Part shown: positions 25,086 through 34,029 of the stretch, piece by piece | Layout of the letters: the number at the start of each line of letters is the position of its first letter | How positions within the stretch are numbered: position 1 is the stretch's first letter | Origin: Segatella copri DSM 18205 | GTDB taxonomy: Bacteria > Bacteroidota > Bacteroidia > Bacteroidales > Bacteroidaceae | NCBI RefSeq assembly: GCF_025151535.1 | Contig: NZ_CP102288.1 | Span: forward strand, 3,252,001-3,316,000 | Reading direction: 5' to 3' | Length of the DNA stretch: 64,000 nt | Made by a program: the position numbers and the translations under genes | The notes under the pieces: model-generated | Database searches by the model: none | What the model saw: only the letters and a program-made list of their open reading frames with translations | What the model was told of the DNA's origin: nothing

Positions 25086-25964
25086 ATGAAACATACATTA
25101 TTATATATAGGTCTGGTTCTGGCATCCTTCATGATGCAGCCGGCAGCCGTTCAGGCTAAAACTAGGAAAGAGGCAAAGGTGGTAAAGCAACTCGTAGTGC
25201 TCCATACCAACGATACGCATTCATGCGTGATGCCCATCAATCCGAATCTCGCAGATACTGCAACAGCCAACCGTGGCGGTTTCCTCCGTAGGGTAGCGAT
25301 AATCAGTCAGGAACGTAAGGCGAATCCCGACTTGCTGCTCTTTGACAGTGGCGATTTCTCACAGGGTTCACCTTATTATTCTCTCTTCAAGGGAGATGTG
25401 GAAGTAGGACTGATGAACGAGATGAAATATGATGCTGCTACCATCGGAAACCATGAGTTCGATTTCGGCATCGACAACATGGTGCGCATCTTCAAGATGG
25501 CGAAGTTTCCTATCGTCTGCTCCAACTATGATTTCACCGGTACCGAACTGGCAAATGTCGTAAAGCCTTATACCATTATCAAGCGCAAGGGACTGAAGAT
25601 TGGCGTTTTCGGCTTGTGTCCGGAACTTGCCGGCTTGGTAACCGAAGCCAACTATGGCTGCATCAAGTATCTCGATCCTATCGCCAAGGCAAATGAAATG
25701 ACAGAGATATTGAAGAAGAAAGAGAAGTGTGATGTCATCATCTGTATCTCCCACCTGGGCTGGAAGATAGATGGCATTGACGATTCCGAGGTAGCCCCAG
25801 CCACCCGCGACATCGACCTGATACTGGGCGGTCATAGCCATACCTACTTCAAGCAGTTGGAGTATCTGAACAATCTCGATGGCAAACCGGTGCCAATCGA
25901 CCAGAACGGCAAGAGCGCCATCTGGGTAGGAAAAATGACATTGGATATTGTGAAGAATAAATAA
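25086..25964 (+). CDS. 5'-nucleotidase metallophosphatase domain protein
   Basis: A 292-aa exported protein (signal peptide ending AAVQAK) with the calcineurin-like metallophosphatase core: HTNDTHSCVMP (first metal Asp/His), DSGDFSQGSPYY (bridging Asp), IGNHEFDFGI (Asn-His), SHLGW and LILGGHSHTYF (metal His). It has no substrate-binding C-terminal domain, which the preceding gene supplies; the order of the two halves is reversed compared with the fused enzyme. A bidirectional terminator follows. Confidence 0.9.
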   Translation: MKHTLLYIGLVLASFMMQPAAVQAKTRKEAKVVKQLVVLHTNDTHSCVMPINPNLADTATANRGGFLRRVAIISQERKANPDLLLFDSGDFSQGSPYYSLFKGDVEVGLMNEMKYDAATIGNHEFDFGIDNMVRIFKMAKFPIVCSNYDFTGTELANVVKPYTIIKRKGLKIGVFGLCPELAGLVTEANYGCIKYLDPIAKANEMTEILKKKEKCDVIICISHLGWKIDGIDDSEVAPATRDIDLILGGHSHTYFKQLEYLNNLDGKPVPIDQNGKSAIWVGKMTLDIVKNK

Positions 25965-25970
25965 AAGAAG

Positions 25971-26013
25971 AAGGTTGATACCAGGCAAAACGCGAGGTAT
26001 CAACCTTTTCTTT
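25971..26013. terminator. Bidirectional intrinsic terminator
   Basis: AAGGTTGATACC pairs perfectly with GGTATCAACCTT around a 13-nt loop; TTTCTTT follows on the plus strand. It separates the nucleotidase genes from the convergent GH43 gene. Confidence 0.75.
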
Positions 26014-26052
26014 AATTATCTATTCCTAAAATGTTCATCTTTGCTCAAATCC

Positions 26053-27723
26053 TTATTCCTTGTTGGAAGAAGCATAGAGACCGATGCAGGCACCGAGGAA
26101 GCCACCGCTCTTCTGGGTGCTCAGGTTAGAGGCATCTACACCCTTGGCAAGAAGCTGCCAGCTGCCGCCTTCTTCAGCATAATAGAAATCATAATATCTG
26201 TCATGACCTTCTACCTTCAGCTTCAGCTTACCTCCCTTGATAGGAGCAGAGGCGATAGTAACATTGTTCTTCTCGGCACGGGTCAGGGTAATCATCAGCT
26301 TGCCATTCTTCATGGTCTTACCCAATACGAAGTTGTGGTCTTCCTTCTGGAGAAGTGCCAAGCCTGCGATATCCTTGTCGTTGCGAGGAGTAAAGTTGAT
26401 TTCTGTCTCAGCTGTGAAGGTGCCGTGCTGCTGACGTGCCCAGATGGCAGACATCGGTTCACGCTTGTAGATATTGCCTGGCAGGAGATTGAACTTCAAT
26501 TTGCCGTTTTCTACCTTGTAACAGTCAACGAAGTCGCGGAGGAACATCCAGCGTGGATTCAACTCTTTCAGACCCGCCTTATTGTTATCTGCTTCGAAGT
26601 TATCCACATAAGAGAAGTTGCCTGAGAACTCATTCTTTGCGGCAGGCTTCAAACCAGCCTTCTCTCCAACGGTAGAGATAGGAGTATTCTTGGCAAGAAT
26701 CTCTGGCCATCCATTCTTCCAGGTTACAGGCAGGAGATAAGTATCGCGACCTGTATTGTACATATCTTCTTCGTATGGACGGCAAGCCAGGAATACAGCC
26801 CACCAGTTACCCTTGCCATCTTCTACGATGTCGGCATGACCGGCACTTGATACTGGGTCCTTGCGGTTAGGGTCGAGACCGGTTCGCTGGGTAAGAATAG
26901 GGTTGTTAGGGCATTCCTCCCATGGTCCCATCGGATTCTTGGCACGCAGGATAACCTCGCTGTGCCATCCGCCTGTACCACCTTCTGCACACATCAGATA
27001 ATAGAACTTGCCCTTCTTGAAGAGGTGAGGACCCTCAATCCAGATAGGACGCGCCTCTACATGGGTTCCGCCACGCAGAATCTCCTTGAAGTCTCCCTTG
27101 ATGCTGTCGCCCTTCACGTCGAATTCGAAGCAGCGGATAGCACGCTGACCCTCATAGTCGGCACCGCCAACTACCGGACCGTTATGCACGATATATCCCT
27201 TTCCGTTGTCATCGAAGAAGAAGCTAGGGTCGATGCCGTCAATCTTCTTCAGATAGATAGGCTCGCTCCAGCCTTTGGAAGGATCTTTTGATTTCACAAA
27301 GAAGTTGCCGGCTCCCACATTGGTGGTAATCATATAGAAGGTCTTGTTCTTCTTGTTATAGCTGATGGCTGGTGCGAAGATACCGGCTGATACCTGCTGG
27401 CCCTTCAATGGAACCTGTGATGTGCGGTCGAGGACATGACCGGCAGGCTGCCAGTTGACCAGGTCTTTACTGGTTGAGAGAGGCACACCTGGGAAGAAGG
27501 TAAACGAAGAGTTTACCAGATAGTAGGTGTCGCCTACGCGACAGAGTGATGGGTCTGGATAGAAACCAGCCAGTACCGGGTTGTAATACTGGTGAGTCTT
27601 GTCGATTTCAACATTGAAGCGAGCGTCATTGCCCGCATACTTGAAATAGTCAAACTCAGCTGTCTGCGCCTGTGCAGCGGCTGCAAGCGTCAGGGAAAGC
27701 GATAAGATTGCAATTTTCTTCAT
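26053..27723 (-). CDS. GH43 beta-xylosidase/arabinofuranosidase with beta-sandwich
   Basis: A 556-aa exported enzyme (signal peptide ending AAAAQAQT). The N-terminal five-bladed propeller (~45-350) shows the GH43 catalytic pattern: base Asp in AGFYPDPSLC (~57), middle Asp in GIDPSFFFDD (~165), and acid Glu in WIEGPHLFK (~233). The C-terminal ~190 residues form a concanavalin-like beta-sandwich of the GH43_C2 type (RWMFLRDFVDCY; GLALLQKEDHNFVLGKT). Such enzymes remove xylose or arabinose from xylo-oligosaccharides in the periplasm; the exact bond cannot be decided from sequence. It is convergent with the nucleotidase genes and lies just downstream of the HTCS gene, with three candidate HTCS half-sites in its promoter. 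Confidence 0.88.
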   Translation of the reverse strand: MKKIAILSLSLTLAAAAQAQTAEFDYFKYAGNDARFNVEIDKTHQYYNPVLAGFYPDPSLCRVGDTYYLVNSSFTFFPGVPLSTSKDLVNWQPAGHVLDRTSQVPLKGQQVSAGIFAPAISYNKKNKTFYMITTNVGAGNFFVKSKDPSKGWSEPIYLKKIDGIDPSFFFDDNGKGYIVHNGPVVGGADYEGQRAIRCFEFDVKGDSIKGDFKEILRGGTHVEARPIWIEGPHLFKKGKFYYLMCAEGGTGGWHSEVILRAKNPMGPWEECPNNPILTQRTGLDPNRKDPVSSAGHADIVEDGKGNWWAVFLACRPYEEDMYNTGRDTYLLPVTWKNGWPEILAKNTPISTVGEKAGLKPAAKNEFSGNFSYVDNFEADNNKAGLKELNPRWMFLRDFVDCYKVENGKLKFNLLPGNIYKREPMSAIWARQQHGTFTAETEINFTPRNDKDIAGLALLQKEDHNFVLGKTMKNGKLMITLTRAEKNNVTIASAPIKGGKLKLKVEGHDRYYDFYYAEEGGSWQLLAKGVDASNLSTQKSGGFLGACIGLYASSNKE

Positions 27724-27796
27724 TTTATTATTGGGTTTAAAATTACAGAATGAGTATCTGAACTCATGGCTGAAACATGTATTCAGAATTCTGCTG

Positions 27797-27892
27797 CAAA
27801 GTTACCGCTTTCCTTTTAAATATACCCCCACAGAATGTTACCAACACTTTGCGAGGCGTATCATAAACATCTCTATTTGTAACAAATACTTT
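27797..27892 (-). promoter_or_regulatory. GH43 promoter with three 21-bp-spaced HTCS half-sites
   Basis: Reading the minus strand, AAAGTATTTGTTAC (27892-27879), GATGTTTATGATAC (27871-27858; 9 of 14 match) and AAAGTGTTGGTAAC (27850-27837; 11 of 14) lie at exact 21-bp steps. The -7 box TAACTTTG is at 27804-27797. The first unit is identical to the half-site in the 47402, 50438 and 59740 promoters. Confidence 0.65.
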
Positions 27893-27908
27893 ATTTTGGG
27901 AAACATCT

Positions 27909-27932
27909 GGCCTTTTCTGCAGTGAAAAGGCT
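27909..27932 (-). terminator. Hairpin at the end of the HTCS gene
   Basis: GGCCTTTTC pairs with GAAAAGGC around a short loop, overlapping the HTCS stop codon. No T run follows, so it may only protect or pause the transcript before the GH43 promoter. Confidence 0.4.
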
Positions 27933-30900
27933 AGATTTTCCGGTGTGCCTGCATATAATCGCGAGGCGAAGAGCCATAAAAGTTCTTGAACATGGTGCTG
28001 AAGCTGGCTGGGTTGGAGAAACCGCAGCTAAACATGATGTCTGATATCGTCTTGTTAGAGTGGCTCAGCAACTTTTCGGCATATTGCAGACGGGTATTGC
28101 GGATGAAGGCATGTGGTGTCTGGTTGGTCAGTTCCTTCATTCGGCGGTGCAGATGCACACGGCTCAGTCCTACTTCGCGGGCAATCATATCCACACTCAG
28201 GTCCTCATTACCGATGTTATCATTGATTACCTTCATCACCTGTTCCATCAGCTGGTCTTTTGGCGACAGGTCTTTTTCTATCGCAATCTGCCTGTCGCTC
28301 TGTCTCTCGTTGCCTATAAACTTGTTTTTCAAAGTACGGCGCACGTTGAGCAGGTTGATGATGGTGCGGCGCAGAATGTCCATATTGAACGGCTTCACCA
28401 CATAGGCATCGGCACCCGACTGCAAACCGGTCAGCTGGTCTTCCTCTCTGCTCATCGCTGTGAGCAGAATCACCGGAATGTGGTTGGTGTTCACATTGTT
28501 CTTGATCTTGGTACAGAGCGTATTGCCGTCCATTTCTGGCATCATGATGTCTGAGATAACGAGGCTTGGCTTCTGCTTGATAATCTCCGGCAGCGCCTCC
28601 TTTCCGTTGCAGAAGGTAAGGATATTGTAGGTTTCCTGTAGTTGGGTCTTCAGGAAATTACGTATTGCCTCATCGTCTTCTACCACAGCGATGGTGCTCT
28701 TTGCCTTGCTCTTGAAATCTTCTTCGGCGTCATTGGCTGTATCGGCAGCATTCTCTTCGTTTCCTTCCTCCATGTTTTCTTCCAGTTCCTTGATGTCTTC
28801 AGCAGTCTGTGGCTCCGGTGCATCTATCATTTCTTCCGGTTTCAGATGCTCGTTGCCCAGAGGCAGCGTGATGAGAAACTGGCTTCCTTCCTTCCAGTCG
28901 GCTTCATCAAGTGTCTTGTTGTGGGCGGCTGTAATGGTTCCGTAGTGCAGTTCCACGAGCGAGCGTGTCAGGTCGAGACCGATTCCCGTACCTACATTCC
29001 GGTCATTAGAAGTAGTGGTACTCTGATAGAAGCGCTGGAAAATCGTTTCGAGCTTTTCCTCCTGAATGCCCTTGCCGCTGTCCTTGATGGCGATGCGGAC
29101 ATGATGAGGCGAGTGGGAGAGGGTGATACGGATTCTGCCGCCTGCAGGAGTAAACTTGAAGGCGTTTGACAGGACATTCATCAATACCTTGTCAAAGTTG
29201 TCGCGGTCTATCCATACCGGGAGAGTTTCGTCTTCGTGCTCAAAGGTGAATTGGATGCTCTTGGCTATCGCCTGCTGGCAGAAGAGTTTGTATTCATCGC
29301 CAATAAAGGCAACCATATCGGTTTCGCTCATGTGCATCACCATCTGTCCCTTGTCAATCTTTCTCAGGTCCATCATCTGGTTAATCAGGTGCAGGATTCG
29401 TTCCGAGTTCTTGCGCATCATATCGTAGATGCCCTGTCGGTGAGCGTCTTTATCTTCCTTAATCAGCGTGAACAGCGGAGTGAGGATAAGGGTCAATGGG
29501 GTACGGATTTCGTGGCTGATGTTCATGAAGAACTTCAGTTTTGCTTCGCCCATCTCTTCCGCATGGATATGCTGCTGCAATATGAGCTGGTCTTCCATCT
29601 TGCGTTTGCGGTGCTTGATATAGCGCAGACAGAGCCCCAGGAAGGCAAGCAGATAGCAGAGTCTTGCCCAGATGCTGGCGTACCAGGCTGGGTGAACGAT
29701 GATGGAGAACTCCTTGACAGGGGTTTCGTATCCGTTGCAGATGGCCTTGACACGGAACTTGTAGGTACCTGCAGGCATGTGTGAGAATGACTGCTCGTTC
29801 ATGCCAGACTGTATGGTTCGCCAATCCTCACCATTGATGCTGTAGGCGTAACTGATCTGCTCTACATTATTATATGTAAGAGTAGACAGTTGGATGGTGA
29901 AGGTGTTGTCTTCATGAGATAAGGAGAACTTGTCGCTGTTGTAGGCGGCTTTGTCGGTGATAGTATAGATGCCCGATTCCATATCCGGGTATACAGGTTG
30001 GTTGCCCAAAAAAAGTCCTGATATGGTAACTTTTGCCTGCCAAGGATGCTGTTTTACCTTGTCCGTATCAAACCAGTTGATACCGCCGGTTCCGCCCATC
30101 ACCAGCATCTTTCCTCCCCAGAGCGTGCAGGCTGCTGCATCGCTGAACTCATTGCTCTGCAAGCCATTGTCTGAGTAGTACTTGTTGATGGTACCTTTTT
30201 CTGTATCTACCTGGTTTAAGCCACAGGTAGTTCCTATCCAGATTCTACCCTTGTAATCTTCTATGATGCTGGCTACGCTGTTGTCTGAAAGTCCAAGTTC
30301 TGTGTTATAGATCTTCGGATGAGCATATCCCTGCTTCGGATCATAGCAGATTGCGCCGTCTTCAGTGCCAAACCATACGCGGTTCTTGCTGTCAGTATAA
30401 ACGCAATGAGAGAAACTGCCCTTGTTCAGACAGTTGACGCCACCGAAAGTGGAAGTCCAGCTGTTTTTTTGCCGGTCATAGCAAGCCAGACCCACAGAAG
30501 TGGCTACGAAAACCCGCTTACCATCTTTTGAGATGCTAAGTTTCACGAGGTAATCATTAGGAATACTGTTCTTTTTCAGGTTGTTGTCGGCACCATCTTG
30601 TTTTTTCCATTGCTTGATGCTTCCATCTGGAGAAAGGCGGAAAAGTCCTTTGCCCATGGTAGCAAACCATATATTGCCCTGCGGGTCTTCCTGGATATCG
30701 AAGATGCCCGCCTGGTTGCCAATGCCTAGGCTGAATGGATGGAAAGATCCCCCCGCATCTATAAATCCGATGCCGTTACTATAGGTTCCTACCCATGTTT
30801 TGCCCTTCTGGTCTTTGCAGAGTGCCAGTACCGTGGTGTTGCTTAATAAATGGTCGTTGATACTACCGGTTTTTATGTCAAAGAGGTAAAGACCATCCTT

Positions 30901-32037
30901 GTCGGTGCCCACCCAGACTTGATCGCCCTGGTTGGCACACAGACTTGTGATGCAGTTTTCACCTATCACGTTGCGGCTGTCCAAACGGTAGCCCATATAG
31001 TTGAAATCGCATTGAGCCTGCGACTGCATGAATACGCCCTTCTGGAGCATACTCACCCAGATGTTTCCCGTAAAATCTTCTATAATGCTGGTAATCTTGC
31101 TCTTGGCAATATTTACTTCATGGCAGAACAGAGGATTATTTTGCAAGAATCCTGTTACAGGATTATACACGAAGATACCCATACCATCGCAACCGATAAA
31201 CAAGCGCTGGTCGCGGCTGATATAGATGTTGTCAATAGGAAGATTGCCTATGCCGGCTATCTTGGTGAAGATGGTTGAACCTGCCTTGAGTAGGTAAACA
31301 CCATCATTCTTGGTAGCAAGATAAATGTTGCCCTTGTCGTCTTGCCTGATATCTTGTGTGTTAAGTTGCTCTGTTCCCATGATGCGTGAAACAAGCTTGC
31401 CGTTCTTTTCTTTCCGTAACAGCTTTCCGTTTTCCAGGATAATCCAGAGCCTTTCTTGTTTGTCTTCCAGAATCTTATGTATGTATTTCAGGTTCTCCAC
31501 TTCTCCTTTCACGGTGTAACAGGCGTTTGCATCTATTTTCTTGGTCATGATGCCGTAACCGGAGGTAACGACAGCAATATCGCCATTGTGCAAACGGCTT
31601 ACCTGGGTAACGTAAGTGTTTATAGGCTTATTTCTTGAATCGAGCATAGGTACGTTGCAGTACCTATTACCATTAAGTATAAGTAGCGACTTGTTTGTTC
31701 CCAGCACAATACGCCCCTTTTCATCCTGTGTTATGCAGTTGATATAGTTGCTGTTGAGCCCGTTACTGTTGCCGTAGGTTTTTTTGATGACCATAAAGTT
31801 ATAGCCATCATAGATATTCAAGCCGTTACGGGTGGCAATCCAAATGAAACCATTTGAATCCTGGAACACCTGAGTGGCAAGGTTGCTCGAAAGCTGGTTG
31901 TCTGAATTGAAAAGTTTTCCTCGCTGCGCCATCATGTTCTGTGCAGTGAGACAGAAGATAAACATCAGTAAAAGACCGATGTATCTCATTGTTCTGAGGT
32001 TTGATTTCATGGAAATCATCATGATTCTTGGTTTCAT
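27931..32037 (-). CDS. Hybrid two-component system regulator (HTCS)
   Basis: A 1,368-aa single-chain sensor and DNA-binding regulator. After an N-terminal signal/anchor come two periplasmic beta-propellers of reg_prop repeats (~45-690, e.g. WIATRNGLNIYDG and WIGTTCGLNQVD), a Y_Y_Y domain (~700-790), a transmembrane helix (ASIWARLCYLLAFLGLCLRYI), a histidine kinase (HisKA FFMNISHEIRTPL; ATPase NVLSNAFKFTPAGG and GTGIGLDLTRSLVE), a receiver (VVEDDEAIRN, phosphorylated Asp in LVISDIMMPEMDG, Lys in VVKPFN) and a C-terminal AraC HTH (VGLSRVHLHRRMKEL; FSCGFSNPASFSTMFKNFYG). HTCS proteins bind an oligosaccharide in the periplasm and activate the neighbouring PUL. Its position inside a xylan PUL points to a xylo-oligosaccharide signal (inference). 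A -7 box lies at 32066-32073. Confidence 0.96.
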   Translation of the reverse strand: MKPRIMMISMKSNLRTMRYIGLLLMFIFCLTAQNMMAQRGKLFNSDNQLSSNLATQVFQDSNGFIWIATRNGLNIYDGYNFMVIKKTYGNSNGLNSNYINCITQDEKGRIVLGTNKSLLILNGNRYCNVPMLDSRNKPINTYVTQVSRLHNGDIAVVTSGYGIMTKKIDANACYTVKGEVENLKYIHKILEDKQERLWIILENGKLLRKEKNGKLVSRIMGTEQLNTQDIRQDDKGNIYLATKNDGVYLLKAGSTIFTKIAGIGNLPIDNIYISRDQRLFIGCDGMGIFVYNPVTGFLQNNPLFCHEVNIAKSKITSIIEDFTGNIWVSMLQKGVFMQSQAQCDFNYMGYRLDSRNVIGENCITSLCANQGDQVWVGTDKDGLYLFDIKTGSINDHLLSNTTVLALCKDQKGKTWVGTYSNGIGFIDAGGSFHPFSLGIGNQAGIFDIQEDPQGNIWFATMGKGLFRLSPDGSIKQWKKQDGADNNLKKNSIPNDYLVKLSISKDGKRVFVATSVGLACYDRQKNSWTSTFGGVNCLNKGSFSHCVYTDSKNRVWFGTEDGAICYDPKQGYAHPKIYNTELGLSDNSVASIIEDYKGRIWIGTTCGLNQVDTEKGTINKYYSDNGLQSNEFSDAAACTLWGGKMLVMGGTGGINWFDTDKVKQHPWQAKVTISGLFLGNQPVYPDMESGIYTITDKAAYNSDKFSLSHEDNTFTIQLSTLTYNNVEQISYAYSINGEDWRTIQSGMNEQSFSHMPAGTYKFRVKAICNGYETPVKEFSIIVHPAWYASIWARLCYLLAFLGLCLRYIKHRKRKMEDQLILQQHIHAEEMGEAKLKFFMNISHEIRTPLTLILTPLFTLIKEDKDAHRQGIYDMMRKNSERILHLINQMMDLRKIDKGQMVMHMSETDMVAFIGDEYKLFCQQAIAKSIQFTFEHEDETLPVWIDRDNFDKVLMNVLSNAFKFTPAGGRIRITLSHSPHHVRIAIKDSGKGIQEEKLETIFQRFYQSTTTSNDRNVGTGIGLDLTRSLVELHYGTITAAHNKTLDEADWKEGSQFLITLPLGNEHLKPEEMIDAPEPQTAEDIKELEENMEEGNEENAADTANDAEEDFKSKAKSTIAVVEDDEAIRNFLKTQLQETYNILTFCNGKEALPEIIKQKPSLVISDIMMPEMDGNTLCTKIKNNVNTNHIPVILLTAMSREEDQLTGLQSGADAYVVKPFNMDILRRTIINLLNVRRTLKNKFIGNERQSDRQIAIEKDLSPKDQLMEQVMKVINDNIGNEDLSVDMIAREVGLSRVHLHRRMKELTNQTPHAFIRNTRLQYAEKLLSHSNKTISDIMFSCGFSNPASFSTMFKNFYGSSPRDYMQAHRKI

Positions 32038-32065
32038 TGTCTTTTGGCTTTTTTATATTCGTTTG

Positions 32066-32073
32066 CAAAAATA
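32066..32073 (-). promoter_or_regulatory. -7 box for the HTCS gene (TATTTTTG)
   Basis: Matches TAnnTTTG on the minus strand, 28 bp upstream of the start. No HTCS half-site is found at the -45 position, consistent with constitutive expression of the sensor. Confidence 0.5.
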
Positions 32074-32186
32074 CAAAATTTATGGGGAAAAAGTGCACGG
32101 AAATATATGTTTTTTATAGATTTGTGCTAAAAAGATGTTAAAATGTTACGTAGAGTAAAGATAATGTTACATGTGGTACGAGAGGA

Positions 32187-32239
32187 AAACTATTGGTTAC
32201 TTATTATAAAGTATATATGATAGATTAGGAGTATCTTTG
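32187..32239 (+). promoter_or_regulatory. GH5 promoter with HTCS-type 53-bp layout
   Basis: AAACTATTGGTTAC (12 of 14 match to AAAGTATTTGTTAC), 6 nt, TAAAG, 20 nt, TATCTTTG. A second half-site (AAAGTATATATGAT, 10 of 14) starts exactly 21 bp after the first. More GTTAC-ending units lie upstream at 32149 and 32170. Transcription from here would give a ~270-nt leader. Confidence 0.65.
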
Positions 32240-32379
32240 CATTGGTTTTTAAAGTTGTATATGTCGGAACATTTAGGTTAGTTAGGTTTATACATAATAG
32301 TTAGTAGAATAGGTTTAGAATTTCTAAAAGATTTTGATATTATGGTTTTTCTATAGAATCATGATTAATTGGTTTTCGG

Positions 32380-32408
32380 GAATGGTGCGTAGTGATTACG
32401 CGCCATTC
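32380..32408 (+). other. Stem-loop in the GH5 5' leader
   Basis: GAATGGTGCGTA pairs with TACGCGCCATTC (one G-U pair) around a GTGAT-type loop, about 107 nt before the ATG. There is no T run, so it is not a normal terminator; a translation or stability role is possible. The gene-free stretch 32038-32514 holds only this hairpin and the two promoters. Confidence 0.55.
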
Positions 32409-32514
32409 TATTTGAAAAGACCAGCATCCTTTTCTGTAAACTGGAACCTGACAATCCTTCATAATATAATAAGTTGACTGACAATAAATGATAAATCTAA
32501 AAATAATTATAACA

Positions 32515-33909
32515 ATGAACAGAAAGAAAATGTTAATATCACTCGCTATGGCTATGCTGTCAATGGCGGGACTGGCTGCCGATAATCTGCCGGCACTCCG
32601 TGTGCAGGGTAAGAACCTGGTGGATGCCAATGGTAAGATTGTTGTCTTGCATGGTGTAATGGATACGCCAAACCGCTACTTCAACGGCAATCGTTGGGGC
32701 AAGGGCGGATACAATGTCGACGAAATCGAACCTTGCCTCAATTATTTCGAGAAGATGTTTACCGCCATCACTGATAAGGAGCAGGGAGCTTATTGCACCG
32801 TCTTCCGTCTGCACATGGACCCATGCTGGACTAACTGGGGTGCGCCAGCAGGAACGGGTGAAAACAATATCCAGTATTTTAGTGATTATCGATACGAGAC
32901 ATTCTTGAGCAGACTTTATGTCAAGCTTGTGGAGAAAGCCTTGGCTCATGGACTATATGTAATCGTTCGCCCTCCTGGCGTTTGTCCAAAGGATATCAAG
33001 GTGGGAGATGCATATCAGGCATATCTTAAGAAGGTGTGGAATCTCTTCGCTTCCAATGCCACCATCCAGAAGAATGCAGGACAGGTGAGCATCGAGCTAG
33101 CCAATGAGCCTATTAATGTGTTGCTGGCAGATGGCTCTCAATCAGACAAGGCTCTCCATGATTTCTTCCAGCCTGTGGTAGATGAGATTCGTGCCACTGG
33201 CTTCAAGGGTATTATCTGGGTGCCAGGTTCTGGCTATCAGAGCCAGTACCAGGATTACGCCAAGTATCCTATCACCGATAGCGAGAACAACTTCTCTTAT
33301 GCAGTACATGTTTATTCCGGATGGTATGGAAATATGACCGATAAGAATTGCAATCATGATACTTTCATTCGCAACTTCAAAAGTCAGGTGCCGATGGTAG
33401 AAACGAAACCTATCATGGTAACGGAGATAGACTGGAGTCCGGAAGATCCGGACAAGGCGAGCGAAGGTCACTACAATGAGTGGGGACAGTGGACACAACC
33501 TAACCTGGGAAGCTGGGCAACAGCATCTACCTCGAAATGGGGATTGGCATGGAAGGCAGTTCACGACCACTTTGGCAATATCGGTATGACCCTTACCCAT
33601 CCGCAGGAATATTACGATATTGATGAGTACTTGAAGAGCGGAATTGTGCAGCCGGGTTTCCAGAATGCCAAGAAACACGGACTGTTCGAAGACTGTTGCG
33701 GCTATGCCTGTATGAACTGGTATAAAGAGTGGTATTTGAAACAAAATCCAACAGGAATTAAACAATTAGAAACCCAGGCAGACGTGGTTTCCACCTTATA
33801 TTATAATATAGAAGGAAAAGAAGTTGAAAAGCCAACTGCTGGTGTTTATATAATAAAACAACTGTTAAGTAATGGAAAAATACGTTCTCGCAAGATTTTT
33901 CTAAAATGA
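32515..33909 (+). CDS. GH5 endo-beta-glycanase (probable xylanase)
   Basis: A 464-aa secreted enzyme (signal peptide ending MAGLAA). The GH5 barrel shows the acid/base Glu in IELANEPIN (~197) and the nucleophile Glu in IMVTEIDWSPED (~302), plus LVDANGKIVVLHGVMDTP near the start and conserved YAVHVYSGWYG. GH5 subfamilies found in Bacteroidetes xylan PULs (such as GH5_21) are endo-xylanases, which fits the context; the subfamily is not proven here. The C-terminal ~35 residues (YYNIEGKEVEKPTAGVYIIK, then RKIFLK) resemble a type IX secretion sorting tail. ATG 32515 is preferred because the signal peptide begins there; an in-frame start at 32488 would add nine residues. Confidence 0.88.
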   Translation: MNRKKMLISLAMAMLSMAGLAADNLPALRVQGKNLVDANGKIVVLHGVMDTPNRYFNGNRWGKGGYNVDEIEPCLNYFEKMFTAITDKEQGAYCTVFRLHMDPCWTNWGAPAGTGENNIQYFSDYRYETFLSRLYVKLVEKALAHGLYVIVRPPGVCPKDIKVGDAYQAYLKKVWNLFASNATIQKNAGQVSIELANEPINVLLADGSQSDKALHDFFQPVVDEIRATGFKGIIWVPGSGYQSQYQDYAKYPITDSENNFSYAVHVYSGWYGNMTDKNCNHDTFIRNFKSQVPMVETKPIMVTEIDWSPEDPDKASEGHYNEWGQWTQPNLGSWATASTSKWGLAWKAVHDHFGNIGMTLTHPQEYYDIDEYLKSGIVQPGFQNAKKHGLFEDCCGYACMNWYKEWYLKQNPTGIKQLETQADVVSTLYYNIEGKEVEKPTAGVYIIKQLLSNGKIRSRKIFLK

Positions 33910-33910
33910 T

Positions 33911-33963
33911 AAACTTTCTGTTACACCACGCAAAGTATGTTTCGAAAGAAATCCATACCTTTG
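33911..33963 (+). promoter_or_regulatory. xusA operon promoter with HTCS-type 53-bp layout
   Basis: AAACTTTCTGTTAC (11 of 14 match), ACCACG, CAAAG, 20 nt, TACCTTTG. It starts 2 bp after the GH5 stop codon and lies 67 bp upstream of the SusC start. Confidence 0.68.
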
Positions 33964-34029
33964 CCGCCGTGAATAAACAATTTAGTACACGCCTAAATTT
34001 TTAAAGCATAAATCAAAAATGAATAGAAC

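Noticed and set aside
32240..32514. Riboswitch in the GH5 leader
   Set aside because: Only one simple stem-loop is visible, with no known riboswitch core and no terminator or anti-terminator pair.
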